Assembly: GCF_023702225.1 (NCBI RefSeq)
Contig: NZ_JAMQCO010000008.1
Coordinates: 124,001 to 188,000 of the forward strand
DNA length: 64,000 bases
Origin: Aureimonas altamirensis
GTDB lineage: Bacteria > Pseudomonadota > Alphaproteobacteria > Rhizobiales > Rhizobiaceae
Direction of reading: 5' to 3'
The notes under the pieces were generated by a model that had not been told where the DNA came from, did no database searches, and was given only the letters and a program-made list of their open reading frames with translations. The first letter of the stretch is position 1. Each line of letters opens with the position of its first letter. The position numbers were made by a program, and so were the translations under genes. Shown piece after piece: positions 53,446-62,632 of the stretch.

Positions 53446-55122
53446 ATGGCGAGAACGGGTGGTCGATTGCTGGTGGACTGTCTGGCGTCACAGGGCGTCC
53501 GGCGCGTTTTCGGCGTACCGGGGGAGAGCTATCTTGCCGTCCTCGACGCGCTGTACGATTGCCGGCCGGCGATTTCCTTCGTCAACGCCCGCAACGAGGG
53601 CGGCGCCAGCTTCATGGCCGAGGCGCACGGCAAGTTGACGGGCCAACCGGGCATCGCCTTCGTCACGCGCGGTCCGGGGGCCACCAACGCCGCCATCGGC
53701 ATCCATGCCGCACGCCAGGCCTCGACGCCGATGATCCTGTTCGTCGGCCAGATTCCGACCGATGTGCGCGGTCGGGAAGCGTTCCAGGAGGTCGATTACC
53801 GTGCGGTATTCGGCTCGCTTGCCAAATGGGCGGTCGAGATCGATGAGGCCGACCGCATACCGGAAATCGTGGCGCGCGCCTTCGCCACGGCGCTTTCGGG
53901 ACGCCCCGGCCCGGTGGTCGTGGCCCTGCCGGAAGATGTCCTGGCCGCGACGAGCGATGCGGAGCCCGCGCGCAGGGTGCTTGTGCCGGAGCCTGCCCCG
54001 TCCCCTTCGGATGCGCGGGCGATCGCCGACAGGCTGGCGGGCGCACGCCGGCCCCTGATCCTGGCCGGAGGCGGCGGCTGGACGGCCGACGGGCGCATGG
54101 CGCTGGACCGGGCGGCGCGCGCGGCCGACATTCCCGTGGCCGCTGCCTTCCGGTTCAACGACCTGATCGACAACTACGCGCCCCATTACATCGGAGAGGC
54201 CGGCATCGCCATGGCGCCGCATGTGGCCCGCATGATCCGCGAGGCCGACGTGATCCTGGCCGCAGGAATACGCTTCGGCGAGATGACGACGGGCGACTAC
54301 ACCCTCTTCGATGCGCCGAACCCGCGCCAGTATCTGATCCATGCCCATGCCTCCGACGCCGAGATCGGCAAGATCTACCAGGCCGACATGCCGGTGCAGT
54401 CCGGGCCCAACGCGCTGTTTGCCGCACTTGCCGACGCGGCCTGCGGCGGCGCGCGGCAGGAAGGCTGGACGCAGGAGGGCCGCGCCGCCTACGAGGCCGC
54501 GCTCGCTTGTCCCGGGCAACCCGGCGGCGTCGACATGGGCCTCGTGATGGAACATCTGCGTTCCGTGCTGCCGCCGGACGTGATCCTGACCAACGGAGCG
54601 GGCAATTTCGCCACGTGGCCCGGCCGGTTCTTTCCGCTGCGCGCCGGGGCCCGCCTGCTGGCGCCGCAAAGCGGCGCCATGGGCTATGGCCTGCCGGCGG
54701 CCATCGCCGCGAAGCTGGAGGCGCCGGAGCGCACCGTGGTCTGCTTTGCCGGCGACGGCGACATCCAGATGAATTGTCAGGAGCTGGCAACCGCGCGTCA
54801 GGCCGGCGCCGCGCCGATCGTTCTGGTTCTCAACAACGGCAGCTACGGCACCATCCGCATGCATCAGGAGCGGACCTTTCCCGGGCGTGTCTCCGCTACG
54901 GACCTGGCCAACCCGGACTTCGTCCAGCTTGCCGAGGCCTTCGGCCTCCACGGGGAACGCGTCGGCCGGACCGACGACTTCGCCCCGGCCTTCGAACGGG
55001 CCGCGGCGGCGCCGGGTGGCGCCTTGATCGAACTGATGATCGATGTCGAGGCGCTGACCCCGCGCCAGACACTGAGCCAGATGCGGCAGGCTGCGCTCGA
55101 GCGCGCCGTCGCCGCAGGATGA
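53446..55122 (+). CDS. thiamine-diphosphate-dependent enzyme, acetolactate synthase-like
   Basis: The product is 558 residues with three domains. The Pyr domain opens '[33 protein letters not shown]', with its catalytic glutamate in '[17 protein letters not shown]'. The middle domain is around '[35 protein letters not shown]'. The PP domain has the metal/ThDP motif '[36 protein letters not shown]'. It decarboxylates a 2-oxo acid or condenses aldehydes. There is no regulatory small subunit next door, so it is unlikely to be the biosynthetic ilvB. It is divergent from pccB by 127 bp. Confidence 0.88.
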   Translation: MARTGGRLLVDCLASQGVRRVFGVPGESYLAVLDALYDCRPAISFVNARNEGGASFMAEAHGKLTGQPGIAFVTRGPGATNAAIGIHAARQASTPMILFVGQIPTDVRGREAFQEVDYRAVFGSLAKWAVEIDEADRIPEIVARAFATALSGRPGPVVVALPEDVLAATSDAEPARRVLVPEPAPSPSDARAIADRLAGARRPLILAGGGGWTADGRMALDRAARAADIPVAAAFRFNDLIDNYAPHYIGEAGIAMAPHVARMIREADVILAAGIRFGEMTTGDYTLFDAPNPRQYLIHAHASDAEIGKIYQADMPVQSGPNALFAALADAACGGARQEGWTQEGRAAYEAALACPGQPGGVDMGLVMEHLRSVLPPDVILTNGAGNFATWPGRFFPLRAGARLLAPQSGAMGYGLPAAIAAKLEAPERTVVCFAGDGDIQMNCQELATARQAGAAPIVLVLNNGSYGTIRMHQERTFPGRVSATDLANPDFVQLAEAFGLHGERVGRTDDFAPAFERAAAAPGGALIELMIDVEALTPRQTLSQMRQAALERAVAAG

Positions 55123-55139
55123 ACGGGGCGGAGGCGCGC

Positions 55140-56804
55140 ATGGCGGTTGAAGGCAAGCTATCCGGCCGGCGCAGGTGGACGCTGGGCCTGTCCATGCCCG
55201 GCATCGTCCTCGGCCTCTTGTTCTTCGCCGCATCCCTGACACCGAGCCTCCTGCCGCGCGGACCGCTGGTGCAGGGGGCGCTTTCGGGCGCTTCCTTCGC
55301 TGCCGGCTATGCGGCTGGCGTATTCCTCCGCTGGCTCTGGGCCTACATGCAGCTGCCGCAGCCGCAGGAAAAACGCGCCCGCGCCCTTCGCATCGCCGGT
55401 GGCGTGCTGGCCTTGCCGGCCGTCGCCCTGACACTGTGGAAAGCCGCCGAATGGCAGAACTCCGTTCGGCAGGTCATGGGGCTGGAGCCGGTCGACACGG
55501 CGCATCCGGTGCAGGTCGGGCTGGTGGCGCTTCTCGTCTTCCTTGCGCTTCTCGCTTTGGCGCGCCTGTTCGGCGTCATCATGCGGTTGCTGCGCGCCCG
55601 GCTGAAGCGGCTGCTGCCGCCGAGGGTGGCCCAGGTTCTGGCCATCGGCCTGACGGTCTTCGCCTTCTGGTACGTCTTCAACGGGGTGATCTTCCATCAG
55701 GCGCTGCGGGCGGCCGACAGTTCGTTCCGCGAGCTGGATTCCCATATCGACGCCGAAAGCGCCCCGCCCGAAGACCCGCTCCGCACCGGCAGCGCGCAAT
55801 CCCTGGTGCGCTGGGAAAGTCTCGGCGCGCGCGGTCGCCAATACATCGCGAGCGGGCCGCGGGCCGCAGAGATCGGCGATTTCTTCGGCACGCCGGCGCA
55901 GGAGCCGATTCGCGTCTATGTCGGGTTGAACTCACGCGAGACCGCCGAGGAGCGGGCCACCCTGGCGCTTCAGGAGATGCTGCGCGTCGGCGCCTTCGAA
56001 CGGTCGGCGCTGGTGGTGATCGTACCCACCGGCACCGGCTGGATCGATCCGGCCGGGGTCGACACGCTGGAATATCTCCACCGGGGCGACATCGCCTCGG
56101 TCGCCCTGCAATATTCCTATCTCACGAGCTGGCTGTCGCTGATGGTCGAGCCCGGCTACGGGGCAGAGGCCGGCCGGGCCCTGTTTCAGAAAGTCTACGC
56201 GCATTGGACGGGCCTGCCGCCGGGAGAACGTCCGCGCCTCTACCTCTACGGTCTCAGCCTCGGTGCGATGAACTCGGAACTGTCGACCGACCTCTACGAG
56301 GTGGTCGCCGACCCCTTCGACGGCGCGCTCTGGTCGGGCCCGCCCTTCACCAGCCGCACCTGGAGGATGGCTACCGACGAACGCGTGCCAGGCACGCCCG
56401 AATGGCTGCCGCGCTTCCGCGATGGCTCCATCATCCGCTTCACCGCACAAGAGAACAATCTTGATGCCGCCAGCGCTCCTTGGGGGCCCATCCGCATCGT
56501 CTACCTGCAATACGCCAGCGATCCGGTCACCTTCTTCGCGCCCTCGAGCTTCTACCGCGAGCCGGACTGGATGAAGTCCCCGCGCGGGCCGGATGTCAGC
56601 CCGGCGCTGCGCTGGTTCCCCATCGTGACCGGCCTGCAGCTGGCAGCCGACATGATGCTGGCCACGACGGCCCCCATCGGTCACGGCCATCTCTATGCGC
56701 CCGAGCATTACATCGATGCCTGGATCGAAGTGACGCAGCCCCCGCCCGTGGACGCCGACACGATCGCGCGGCTCAAGGCGTTTCACGCTGCCCGGTTTCG
56801 CTGA
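55140..56804 (+). CDS. Abhydrolase_9-type integral membrane alpha/beta hydrolase
   Basis: The product is 554 residues from ATG 55140, which has CGGAGG six bases upstream. ATG 55119 overlaps the previous stop and is the alternative. The N-terminal ~200 residues contain about four to five helices ('LSMPGIVLGLLFFAASLTPSLLPRGPLVQGALSGASFAAGYAAGVF'). The rest is a hydrolase domain with the nucleophile in 'LYLYGLSLGAMNSE' and a late histidine in 'APIGHGHLYAPEHY'. This is the PF15420/PF10081 layout of unknown substrate. It lies directly behind the ThDP enzyme gene, but a shared role is not shown. Confidence 0.85.
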   Translation: MAVEGKLSGRRRWTLGLSMPGIVLGLLFFAASLTPSLLPRGPLVQGALSGASFAAGYAAGVFLRWLWAYMQLPQPQEKRARALRIAGGVLALPAVALTLWKAAEWQNSVRQVMGLEPVDTAHPVQVGLVALLVFLALLALARLFGVIMRLLRARLKRLLPPRVAQVLAIGLTVFAFWYVFNGVIFHQALRAADSSFRELDSHIDAESAPPEDPLRTGSAQSLVRWESLGARGRQYIASGPRAAEIGDFFGTPAQEPIRVYVGLNSRETAEERATLALQEMLRVGAFERSALVVIVPTGTGWIDPAGVDTLEYLHRGDIASVALQYSYLTSWLSLMVEPGYGAEAGRALFQKVYAHWTGLPPGERPRLYLYGLSLGAMNSELSTDLYEVVADPFDGALWSGPPFTSRTWRMATDERVPGTPEWLPRFRDGSIIRFTAQENNLDAASAPWGPIRIVYLQYASDPVTFFAPSSFYREPDWMKSPRGPDVSPALRWFPIVTGLQLAADMMLATTAPIGHGHLYAPEHYIDAWIEVTQPPPVDADTIARLKAFHAARFR

Positions 56805-56822
56805 ACCGCCACCCCCGTCGTT

Positions 56823-56839
56823 TCTGGAATAGTTCTATA
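56823..56839. promoter_or_regulatory. iron control element (Irr-type box) candidate before the imelysin operon
   Basis: TCTGGAATAGTTCTATA fits the Hyphomicrobiales ICE palindrome TTTAGAA-N3-TTCTAAA at 11 of 14 defined positions, with the correct 3-bp centre. It is 88 bp before the first imelysin start. A TTGACA (56851-56856) follows 11 bp later with a weak CATTAG 17 bp on, so the box lies upstream of a possible promoter. Confidence 0.55.
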
Positions 56840-56927
56840 ATTATGATGAATTGACACAAGTTTGTGATTGCGCCATTAGCAGAAATTCGGTGCCCGCGAT
56901 CCCGGGCTCGTTCGTGAGGAGGCGGCA

Positions 56928-58199
56928 TTGGCACGCAAACATTCGTTGTCCGCTGTTTCGGCGATCTGCATCGCGGCATTCTCGACCCACTCCGGCGCTG
57001 CGGCGCCCGAGCCTCAGGCCGTCGTGCGGCATTACGCCGACATGGCTCTCGCCAAGTACGAGGATTCGCTCGCCACGGCCAGGACGCTCGACGCGGCAGT
57101 CGATGCGCTGATCGCCGGGCCTTCCCCTCAGACGCTGGAGGCGGCGCGCAGCGCCTGGAAGGCCGCCCGCATCCCGTATCAGCAATCCGAGGTGTACCGC
57201 TTCGGCAATCCCGTGGTGGATGCCTGGGAGGGACGCGTCAACGCGTGGCCGCTGGATGAGGGGCTGATCGACTATGTCGACCCGGCCTACGGCACGGAAA
57301 GCGACAGCAACCCCTATTACGTCGCCGACGTGATCGCCACTCCGTCCGCGACGATCAACGGCGAGACGCTGGACATGAGCGAGCTCACGCCGGAAAGCAT
57401 CGCAGGCCTGCAGGAGGCCGGCGAAGTGGAGGCCAATGTCGCCACCGGCTATCACGCGATCGAGTTCCTGCTGTGGGGCCAGGACCTGAACGGCACCGGC
57501 CCCGGCCCCGGCGACCGCCCCTACACCGATTACGACCCGGCCAACTGCACCCATGGCAACTGCGACCGGCGCGCCGCCTACCTGAAGGCCGCGTCGGACC
57601 TTCTGGTGGCCGACCTGGAAGAGATGGTCGCCAACTGGCAGCCGGGCGGCGCTGCGGAAGCCGTCGTCGTGGGAGACCCGAAGGTCGGGTTGCGCGCGGC
57701 CCTGACGGGCATGGGCTCGCTATCCTATGGCGAACTGGCCGGCGAACGGATGAAGCTCGGCCTGATCCTGCACGACCCGGAAGAGGAGCATGACTGCTTC
57801 TCCGACAATACCCATTCCTCGCACCTCAACGACGCCATCGGCATCGCCTCTGCCTATACCGGCCGCTATACGCGCGTGGACGGAACGGAAATGACCGGCC
57901 CATCCATCTCCGACCTCGTCGCCGCGAAGGACGCGGCCCTGGACAAGGAGATGCGGGGCAAGCTCGACGTCACGCTGGCCGCAATGCACGCCATGGCAGC
58001 GCGCGCCGAGGGCGGAGAAGCCTATGACCAGATGATCGGAGAGGGTAACGAGGCCGGCAATGCGGCCGTGCAGGCGGCCATCGACGGCCTCATCGACCAG
58101 ACCCGCAGCATCGAGCGTGTGGTTGCCGCCGTCGATCTCGGCCAGGTCGAGATCGAGGGATCGGACAGCCTCGACAATCCGGACGCGGTCTTCGAGTAG
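56928..58199 (+). CDS. imelysin family iron-associated periplasmic protein (IrpA-like)
   Basis: The product is 423 residues. A signal peptide (about residues 1-24, ending SGAAA) is followed by an imelysin/EfeO-type helical domain. The GxHxxE signature is 'GYHAIEFLLWGQD', with the downstream 'NCTHGNCDRRAAYLKAASDLLVADLEEM'. The C-terminal half repeats the helical fold ('ERMKLGLILHDPEEEHDCFSDNTHSSHLNDA'). The family is linked to iron uptake in the periplasm. The start is TTG 56928 with AGGAGG five bases upstream. It is followed by the other three genes of a familiar iron-regulated set, and an ICE-like box lies upstream. Confidence 0.92.
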   Translation: MARKHSLSAVSAICIAAFSTHSGAAAPEPQAVVRHYADMALAKYEDSLATARTLDAAVDALIAGPSPQTLEAARSAWKAARIPYQQSEVYRFGNPVVDAWEGRVNAWPLDEGLIDYVDPAYGTESDSNPYYVADVIATPSATINGETLDMSELTPESIAGLQEAGEVEANVATGYHAIEFLLWGQDLNGTGPGPGDRPYTDYDPANCTHGNCDRRAAYLKAASDLLVADLEEMVANWQPGGAAEAVVVGDPKVGLRAALTGMGSLSYGELAGERMKLGLILHDPEEEHDCFSDNTHSSHLNDAIGIASAYTGRYTRVDGTEMTGPSISDLVAAKDAALDKEMRGKLDVTLAAMHAMAARAEGGEAYDQMIGEGNEAGNAAVQAAIDGLIDQTRSIERVVAAVDLGQVEIEGSDSLDNPDAVFE

Positions 58200-58234
58200 G
58201 CGGACCGGCCCCCGATCGGTCGCCAGCCATCGCC

Positions 58235-59764
58235 ATGCGCCGTATCGCTGCCCTTGTCGCCTGCCCCTTCGCCGCATGGCTGGTGCTGTCCGCGGCAGCA
58301 CCGGCGCGGCCGGATTCGCCCCTGTTTGCCGAGAGGAGCGACCTGTCCGCCAAGGACAAGGCGCGCATCGACGCGGTGACCCGCCCAACGAAGGATTTCA
58401 CCAAGCCGGAGCGGTTCGAGGCCATGTCGGGCGGCGCCGGCACGACGACGGCGCCGGTCAGTGCCGATGCCTTCTCGCACTTCTCCACAAACATCACCTT
58501 CGAGGAAGAGGAGCAGTTCAAGCTCGGCAACGCGCTGTTCCGGAAATTCTGGGTTTCCGCCCCGTCATCCACGCAGGCCTCGGACGGGCTCGGGCCGCTC
58601 TTCAACGCGCGCTCCTGCCAGAGCTGTCATCTCAAGGATGGGCGCGGCAAGCCGCCCGAGGGCGGCGAGACGCTGTCGATGTTCCTGCGCCTCGCCGGTC
58701 CCCCGCGTACCGCGGAGGAAAGGCAGGACATCGCCGAGTATCGGCGCCTCAATAGTCCGGATCCCGTCTACGGGGAGCAGTTGCAGGAGTTCGCCGTGCC
58801 CGGCCTGCCGGCCGAAGGCAAGATGCAGGTCTCCTATGTGGAGGAGCCGTTCCAGTTTGCCGACGGAGAGACCGCCTCCCTGCGCCGCCCCGCCTATTCG
58901 GTCGCCGGCCTTGCCTATGGCCCGCTCGACAAGGGCACGACACTCTCGCCGCGCGTCGCCAACCCGATGATCGGGATGGGGTTGATCGAAGCCATACCGG
59001 CGGGCGACATCCTGGCCAACGCCGATCCCGACGATGCCGATGGAGACGGTATCTCGGGCCGGCCCGCCATCGTACGCGACCATCGCAGCGAAGAGATCGT
59101 GCTCGGGCGTTTCGGGTGGAAGGCGCAGAACGGCTCCATCCGCGACCAGGCGGCCAGTGCCTTTGCCGGCGATATCGGCATATCCACGCCGGATGTGCCC
59201 CGCAGCCACGGCGACTGCACGAAAGCCCAGCCGGCCTGCATTGCGATGCCGGATGGCGTCCAGCCACGCCTCGGCGATACGGAAGCGCCCGACCACGTCA
59301 TGGACCTGGTGACCTTCTATTCCAAGAACCTTGCCGTGCCGCGCCGCCGCGATGTCGACGATCCGACCGTATTGCGGGGCAAGCGGATGTTCTATGACAG
59401 CGGATGCCCGGCATGCCATGTCCCCAAATTCGTCACCAGCCGGCAGGCCGACAACAAGGCGCAGGCCTTCCAGCTGATCTGGCCCTACTCCGACTTCCTG
59501 CTGCACGACATGGGCGAAGGGCTGGCGGACGGGCAACCGGTCGGCATGGCGAGCGGCCGTGAATGGCGCACTCCACCCCTTTGGGGCGTCGGCCTGACCG
59601 AAGCGGTCAGCGGCCACAGCTTCTTCCTGCATGACGGCCGGGCGCGGAACCTCACCGAGGCTGTCCTCTGGCACGGTGGCGAGGCCGCCACCGCCAGAGA
59701 CGCCTTCGCCGCCTTGCCGTCCGACGATCGTGCCGCCCTTCTCCGCTTCCTGGAGTCTCTCTGA
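58235..59764 (+). CDS. di-haem 'thiol oxidoreductase' of the imelysin operon (DHOR-like)
   Basis: The product is 509 residues with a signal peptide (RRIAALVACPFAAWLVLSAAA). Two haem-c sites are CQSCH at 128-132 and CPACH at 391-395. The arrangement resembles di-haem peroxidase relatives (first haem in 'LGPLFNARSCQSCHLKDGRGKPP', second in 'MFYDSGCPACHVPKF', with 'LHDMGEGLADG' and 'SFFLHDGRARNLTEAVLWHGGEA' in the C-terminal half). It sits in the periplasm. Such proteins always accompany imelysins and may reduce iron or handle electrons for uptake; the reaction is not established. It starts 36 bp after the first imelysin and overlaps the second by one base. Confidence 0.9.
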   Translation: MRRIAALVACPFAAWLVLSAAAPARPDSPLFAERSDLSAKDKARIDAVTRPTKDFTKPERFEAMSGGAGTTTAPVSADAFSHFSTNITFEEEEQFKLGNALFRKFWVSAPSSTQASDGLGPLFNARSCQSCHLKDGRGKPPEGGETLSMFLRLAGPPRTAEERQDIAEYRRLNSPDPVYGEQLQEFAVPGLPAEGKMQVSYVEEPFQFADGETASLRRPAYSVAGLAYGPLDKGTTLSPRVANPMIGMGLIEAIPAGDILANADPDDADGDGISGRPAIVRDHRSEEIVLGRFGWKAQNGSIRDQAASAFAGDIGISTPDVPRSHGDCTKAQPACIAMPDGVQPRLGDTEAPDHVMDLVTFYSKNLAVPRRRDVDDPTVLRGKRMFYDSGCPACHVPKFVTSRQADNKAQAFQLIWPYSDFLLHDMGEGLADGQPVGMASGREWRTPPLWGVGLTEAVSGHSFFLHDGRARNLTEAVLWHGGEAATARDAFAALPSDDRAALLRFLESL

Positions 59765-60867
59765 TGCGCCTGCCTCATGTCATCGTCCTGCTGGCCCTCT
59801 TGTCATCGGCCGCCAACGCCCAGGAAGGGGCGAGCGCCCCGCCGCCGCCGCTTGTCCCGGCACAGGTCATCGCCATCCTGAAGAAGGCGGTCGACGGCGC
59901 GATCCGGCCTGGTTATGCCGCCTTTGCCGACAGCACGCGGCGCCTCGGCGGCAGCCTGCGCGCGCTGTGCGACGCGCCTTCGGCGGAAACGCTCGATGCC
60001 GCCAGGACGGCCTTCAAGGCCACGGCCGCGCAATGGGCCCGGATCGAGATCGTCCGGGTCGGGCCCGTCCTGCAGGACAACCGTTTCGAGCGGATCCTCT
60101 ATTATCCGGACCGCAAGGGGCTGGGCCTCCGACAGGTACAGGCATTACTTGCCGAAAAGGACGCTTCCGTGCTGGAGCCCGGCGCTCTCGAAGGCAAGAG
60201 CGTCGCCGTCCAAGGCTTGGGCGCGCTGGAATTCGCCCTTTTCGGCACCGGATCGGACGGCCTTGCAACAGAGGCCGAACCGTATCGCTGCCGGTACGGC
60301 GTCGCCGTTGCGGACACCGTCGCATCCATCGCCCGGCAACTGGACGAGGCCTGGGCCGCGCCGGATGGCATCGCCGCGGTCTGGACGCGGCCGGGCGCAC
60401 AAAACCCTGAGTTTCGTACCGTGGAGGAAGCGGCAACCGGACTGCTCGGACTGCTCGTGCATGGGGCGGAAGCACTACGCGACCAGCGCGTCGAAGGCTT
60501 TTACAAGGGAGTGGACAGGGCGACGTTCCCGCGGCAGGCCTTGTTCTGGCGCAGCGGCAGCACCTTCACGATGATCTCCGGCAATATCGACGGGTTGCGC
60601 ACCCTTTTCGATGCTTCCGGCATGGGTACGCTTCTGGGCAGGGACCAGCTTGGAACGGTGGACAGCATCCACTTCCTGATGGCCAACATGGAGCGCGTCT
60701 CCAATGCCGCCAATCCGGACATCGAGGCGCTGATGGCCGATCCCGAGGGGCGCGGGCAAATGCAATACCTGCTGGTGGCCGGCAAGGATCTCATCCTGCG
60801 CTTCAACGACGAGTTGGGCGGCGCCATCGGCCTGTCGGCCGGCTTCTCCTTCCAGGATGGAGACTGA
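59764..60867 (+). CDS. second imelysin family protein, GxHxxE histidine replaced
   Basis: The product is 367 residues. Signal peptide 'MRLPHVIVLLALLSSAANA-QE', then a single imelysin domain ('VLQDNRFERILYYPDRKGLGLRQVQALL'). The family GxHxxE motif is present as 'GLGALEFALFG', so the metal-site histidine is a glycine while the glutamate remains. Its paralogue two genes upstream keeps the histidine. The start overlaps the di-haem gene stop. The pair probably have different roles, with only the first a clear metal-site imelysin. Confidence 0.88.
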   Translation: MRLPHVIVLLALLSSAANAQEGASAPPPPLVPAQVIAILKKAVDGAIRPGYAAFADSTRRLGGSLRALCDAPSAETLDAARTAFKATAAQWARIEIVRVGPVLQDNRFERILYYPDRKGLGLRQVQALLAEKDASVLEPGALEGKSVAVQGLGALEFALFGTGSDGLATEAEPYRCRYGVAVADTVASIARQLDEAWAAPDGIAAVWTRPGAQNPEFRTVEEAATGLLGLLVHGAEALRDQRVEGFYKGVDRATFPRQALFWRSGSTFTMISGNIDGLRTLFDASGMGTLLGRDQLGTVDSIHFLMANMERVSNAANPDIEALMADPEGRGQMQYLLVAGKDLILRFNDELGGAIGLSAGFSFQDGD

Positions 60868-60872
60868 CGACA

Positions 60873-61955
60873 ATGGTCCCGCGCCCGCTCCTCGACAGGC
60901 GCGCCTTCATGGGCGCTGCGGGCGCCGGTTTCCTGGCAGCGCTCGGCCCGCGCGCCGCACTGGCGCTGGCGCGCACCGACGCCGTCTTCGCCTCGGCGTT
61001 CCGCGCGCCGGACGGCAGCTTCGGCGTCGCAACCATGACGGAGCGGGGCGAGATCGTGGACAAGGCCCGGCTGCCGGACCGCGCCCACGGCATGGCGGCA
61101 TGCGGGGCGACCGGCCGGGTGGTGGCGTTTGCGCGCCGGCCCGGCACCTTCGCGGTGATCTTCGACAAGGATGCGGCGTGTGAGCCACTTGTGATTGCCA
61201 CGCCGGAGGGGCGGCACTTCTTCGGCCATGGTGAGTTTTCCACCGACGGGCGCATCCTGTTTGCAAGCGAGAACGATTTCGAAGCGGGGCGCGGGGTCAT
61301 CGGCCTGTACGACGCGACATCGGCGTTCCGTCGCATCGGGGAGTTCGACGCCCACGGCATCGGCACCCATGATATCGGCGTCAGCCCGGACGGTCGCTTT
61401 CTTGCAATCGCCAATGGCGGCATAGAAACCCATCCGGATTTCGGCCGCACGAAACTCAACCTCGACAGGATGCAGCCGTCGCTGGTGCTGCTGGATGCGC
61501 GCAGCGGCGCGCTGGTGCAGCGTCACGTGCTGCCGCCGGCGCTGGCGCAACTGTCGACACGCCACCTCGCCTTCGGCGAGCGCGGACGCATCTGGTTCGC
61601 CTGCCAGTTCGAGGGGTCGCGCAACGAGACGCCACCATTAGCCGGCTATTTTTTTCCGGGCGGCGAGCCGGTATTCGTGACGCTGCCGGCGGACGTAACG
61701 GAACGGATGGGGCATTATGTTGGGGCTATCGCCGTCAACCGTACCGACGGGCTGGTCGGCCTTTCGTCACCGAGGGGCAGCCTGGTGCTGCTGGATGCCC
61801 GCGATGGACGGTTTGTATCGGAACGCGCCGTCCGCGACGCGGCCGGTGTCGCGGCGTCGGCCGTCGGAATTGCGGTAGCGAGTTATGACGGGACGCTGGC
61901 GGAAACGAAAAGCCCGGTCAACTGGGACCAGCATCTTTTGCGGATTCAAAGCTGA
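60873..61955 (+). CDS. DUF1513 protein with Tat-type signal, imelysin operon
   Basis: The product is 360 residues. The N-terminus has a twin-arginine-like motif followed by a hydrophobic stretch ('LDRRAFMGAAGAGFLAALGPRAALA'), so it is probably exported folded. The remainder is a beta-propeller-like DUF1513 domain: repeated 'HGMAACGATGRVVAFARRPG', 'GHGEFSTDGRILFASENDFEAGRGVIGLYDA', 'IGTHDIGVSPDGRFLAIANGGIETHPDFGR' and 'HYVGAIAVNRTDGLVGLSSPRG'. It is the last of the four-gene imelysin set, 5 bp after the second imelysin. Its molecular role is unknown; iron-linked by context. Confidence 0.88.
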   Translation: MVPRPLLDRRAFMGAAGAGFLAALGPRAALALARTDAVFASAFRAPDGSFGVATMTERGEIVDKARLPDRAHGMAACGATGRVVAFARRPGTFAVIFDKDAACEPLVIATPEGRHFFGHGEFSTDGRILFASENDFEAGRGVIGLYDATSAFRRIGEFDAHGIGTHDIGVSPDGRFLAIANGGIETHPDFGRTKLNLDRMQPSLVLLDARSGALVQRHVLPPALAQLSTRHLAFGERGRIWFACQFEGSRNETPPLAGYFFPGGEPVFVTLPADVTERMGHYVGAIAVNRTDGLVGLSSPRGSLVLLDARDGRFVSERAVRDAAGVAASAVGIAVASYDGTLAETKSPVNWDQHLLRIQS

Positions 61956-61964
61956 CGGAGACGG

Positions 61965-62057
61965 CGGAGGAGAGTGGGAGTCGAACCCACCAAGGACCGG
62001 CTCACGGCCCCACCCGGATTTGAAGTCCGGACGCCCCACCAGGGACGATTCTCTTCC
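61965..62057 (-). tRNA. selC: tRNA-Sec (anticodon UCA)
   Basis: A 93-nt tRNA on the minus strand. Anticodon TCA (62023-62021) is in 'CCGGACT-TCA-AATCCGG'. A long variable arm (GGGCCGTGAGCCGGTCC) and T arm (GTGGG-TTCGACT-CCCAC) are present, and the acceptor stem is 8 bp as in bacterial tRNA-Sec, with one A:C mismatch at position 4. The discriminator is G, and the CCA end is not encoded in full (GCC then G). It indicates that the organism decodes some UGA codons as selenocysteine. selA and selB are not in the window. Confidence 0.9.
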
Positions 62058-62216
62058 ATGGCCTCGAAACGCCTGCATCCGGTATCGGAAACGTATCTTG
62101 TTATGGGGCAAGGGATTGCGGCGTCAACCCGCTCGAAGACCGGGCTGAAGAATCGACGTCTGGAGCGTCGCCCGATATCTTCCAGACCGACAATCGCCCA
62201 TTCGAGGTCGCCGATC

Positions 62217-62591
62217 GTGACGCTGAACTCAGTCATCGAGTATTATCGGAACTATATCATCGGAGGAGCCATAATAGCGCTTGGCATAGACATGGTCAGC
62301 GAAAGCAGCAACGGAGGCCAGCGCTATGGCGTGGACTTCGACAGCCTGCCAGGCGTTCCGAGTGTCGGTTTCGTTGTATTTTTCGGCGTTCTGTATGTCG
62401 GTATGGGGCTGATGCTCTGTTTCTGGAACGCCGTCATTGCCCTGTCTCGCCTGCGAGACGACAGGCGAGCCGGCAACACGCGCTCTTTGACGGCAAGGCT
62501 GATTGCTCACGCTGCCGTCTATCTGGGTTTGCTGATCCCGGCCGGCTTCACCAGCATCATGGTCGAATTGATACACCGCTCCTTTCCATGA
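62217..62591 (+). CDS. putative small membrane protein, unknown function
   Basis: The product is 124 residues from GTG 62217 (GAGG nine bases upstream). Three hydrophobic segments are visible: 'YYRNYIIGGAIIALGIDM', 'GFVVFFGVLYVGMGLMLCFWNAVIAL', and 'LIAHAAVYLGLLIPAGFTSIMVELI'. The frame stays open back to 61974 but would run through tRNA-Sec, so I reject the long start. Base composition is visibly less GC-rich than the flanks. The 62058-62216 stretch between tRNA-Sec and this gene holds nothing I recognise. I do not recognise the family. The start is uncertain. Confidence 0.55.
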   Translation: MTLNSVIEYYRNYIIGGAIIALGIDMVSESSNGGQRYGVDFDSLPGVPSVGFVVFFGVLYVGMGLMLCFWNAVIALSRLRDDRRAGNTRSLTARLIAHAAVYLGLLIPAGFTSIMVELIHRSFP

Positions 62592-62632
62592 TCACGACCC
62601 GCCGGGCTTCGTCGCAAGGCACCGGGAGGACG

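Noticed and set aside
53446-55122. ThDP enzyme as biosynthetic acetolactate synthase IlvB
   Set aside because: No ilvN or other ilv gene adjoins it, and the sequence around the substrate region is not distinctive; left as acetolactate synthase-like.
61974-62216. N-terminal extension of the small membrane protein
   Set aside because: It would be translated through tRNA-Sec from the opposite strand; the sequence there is explained by the tRNA.
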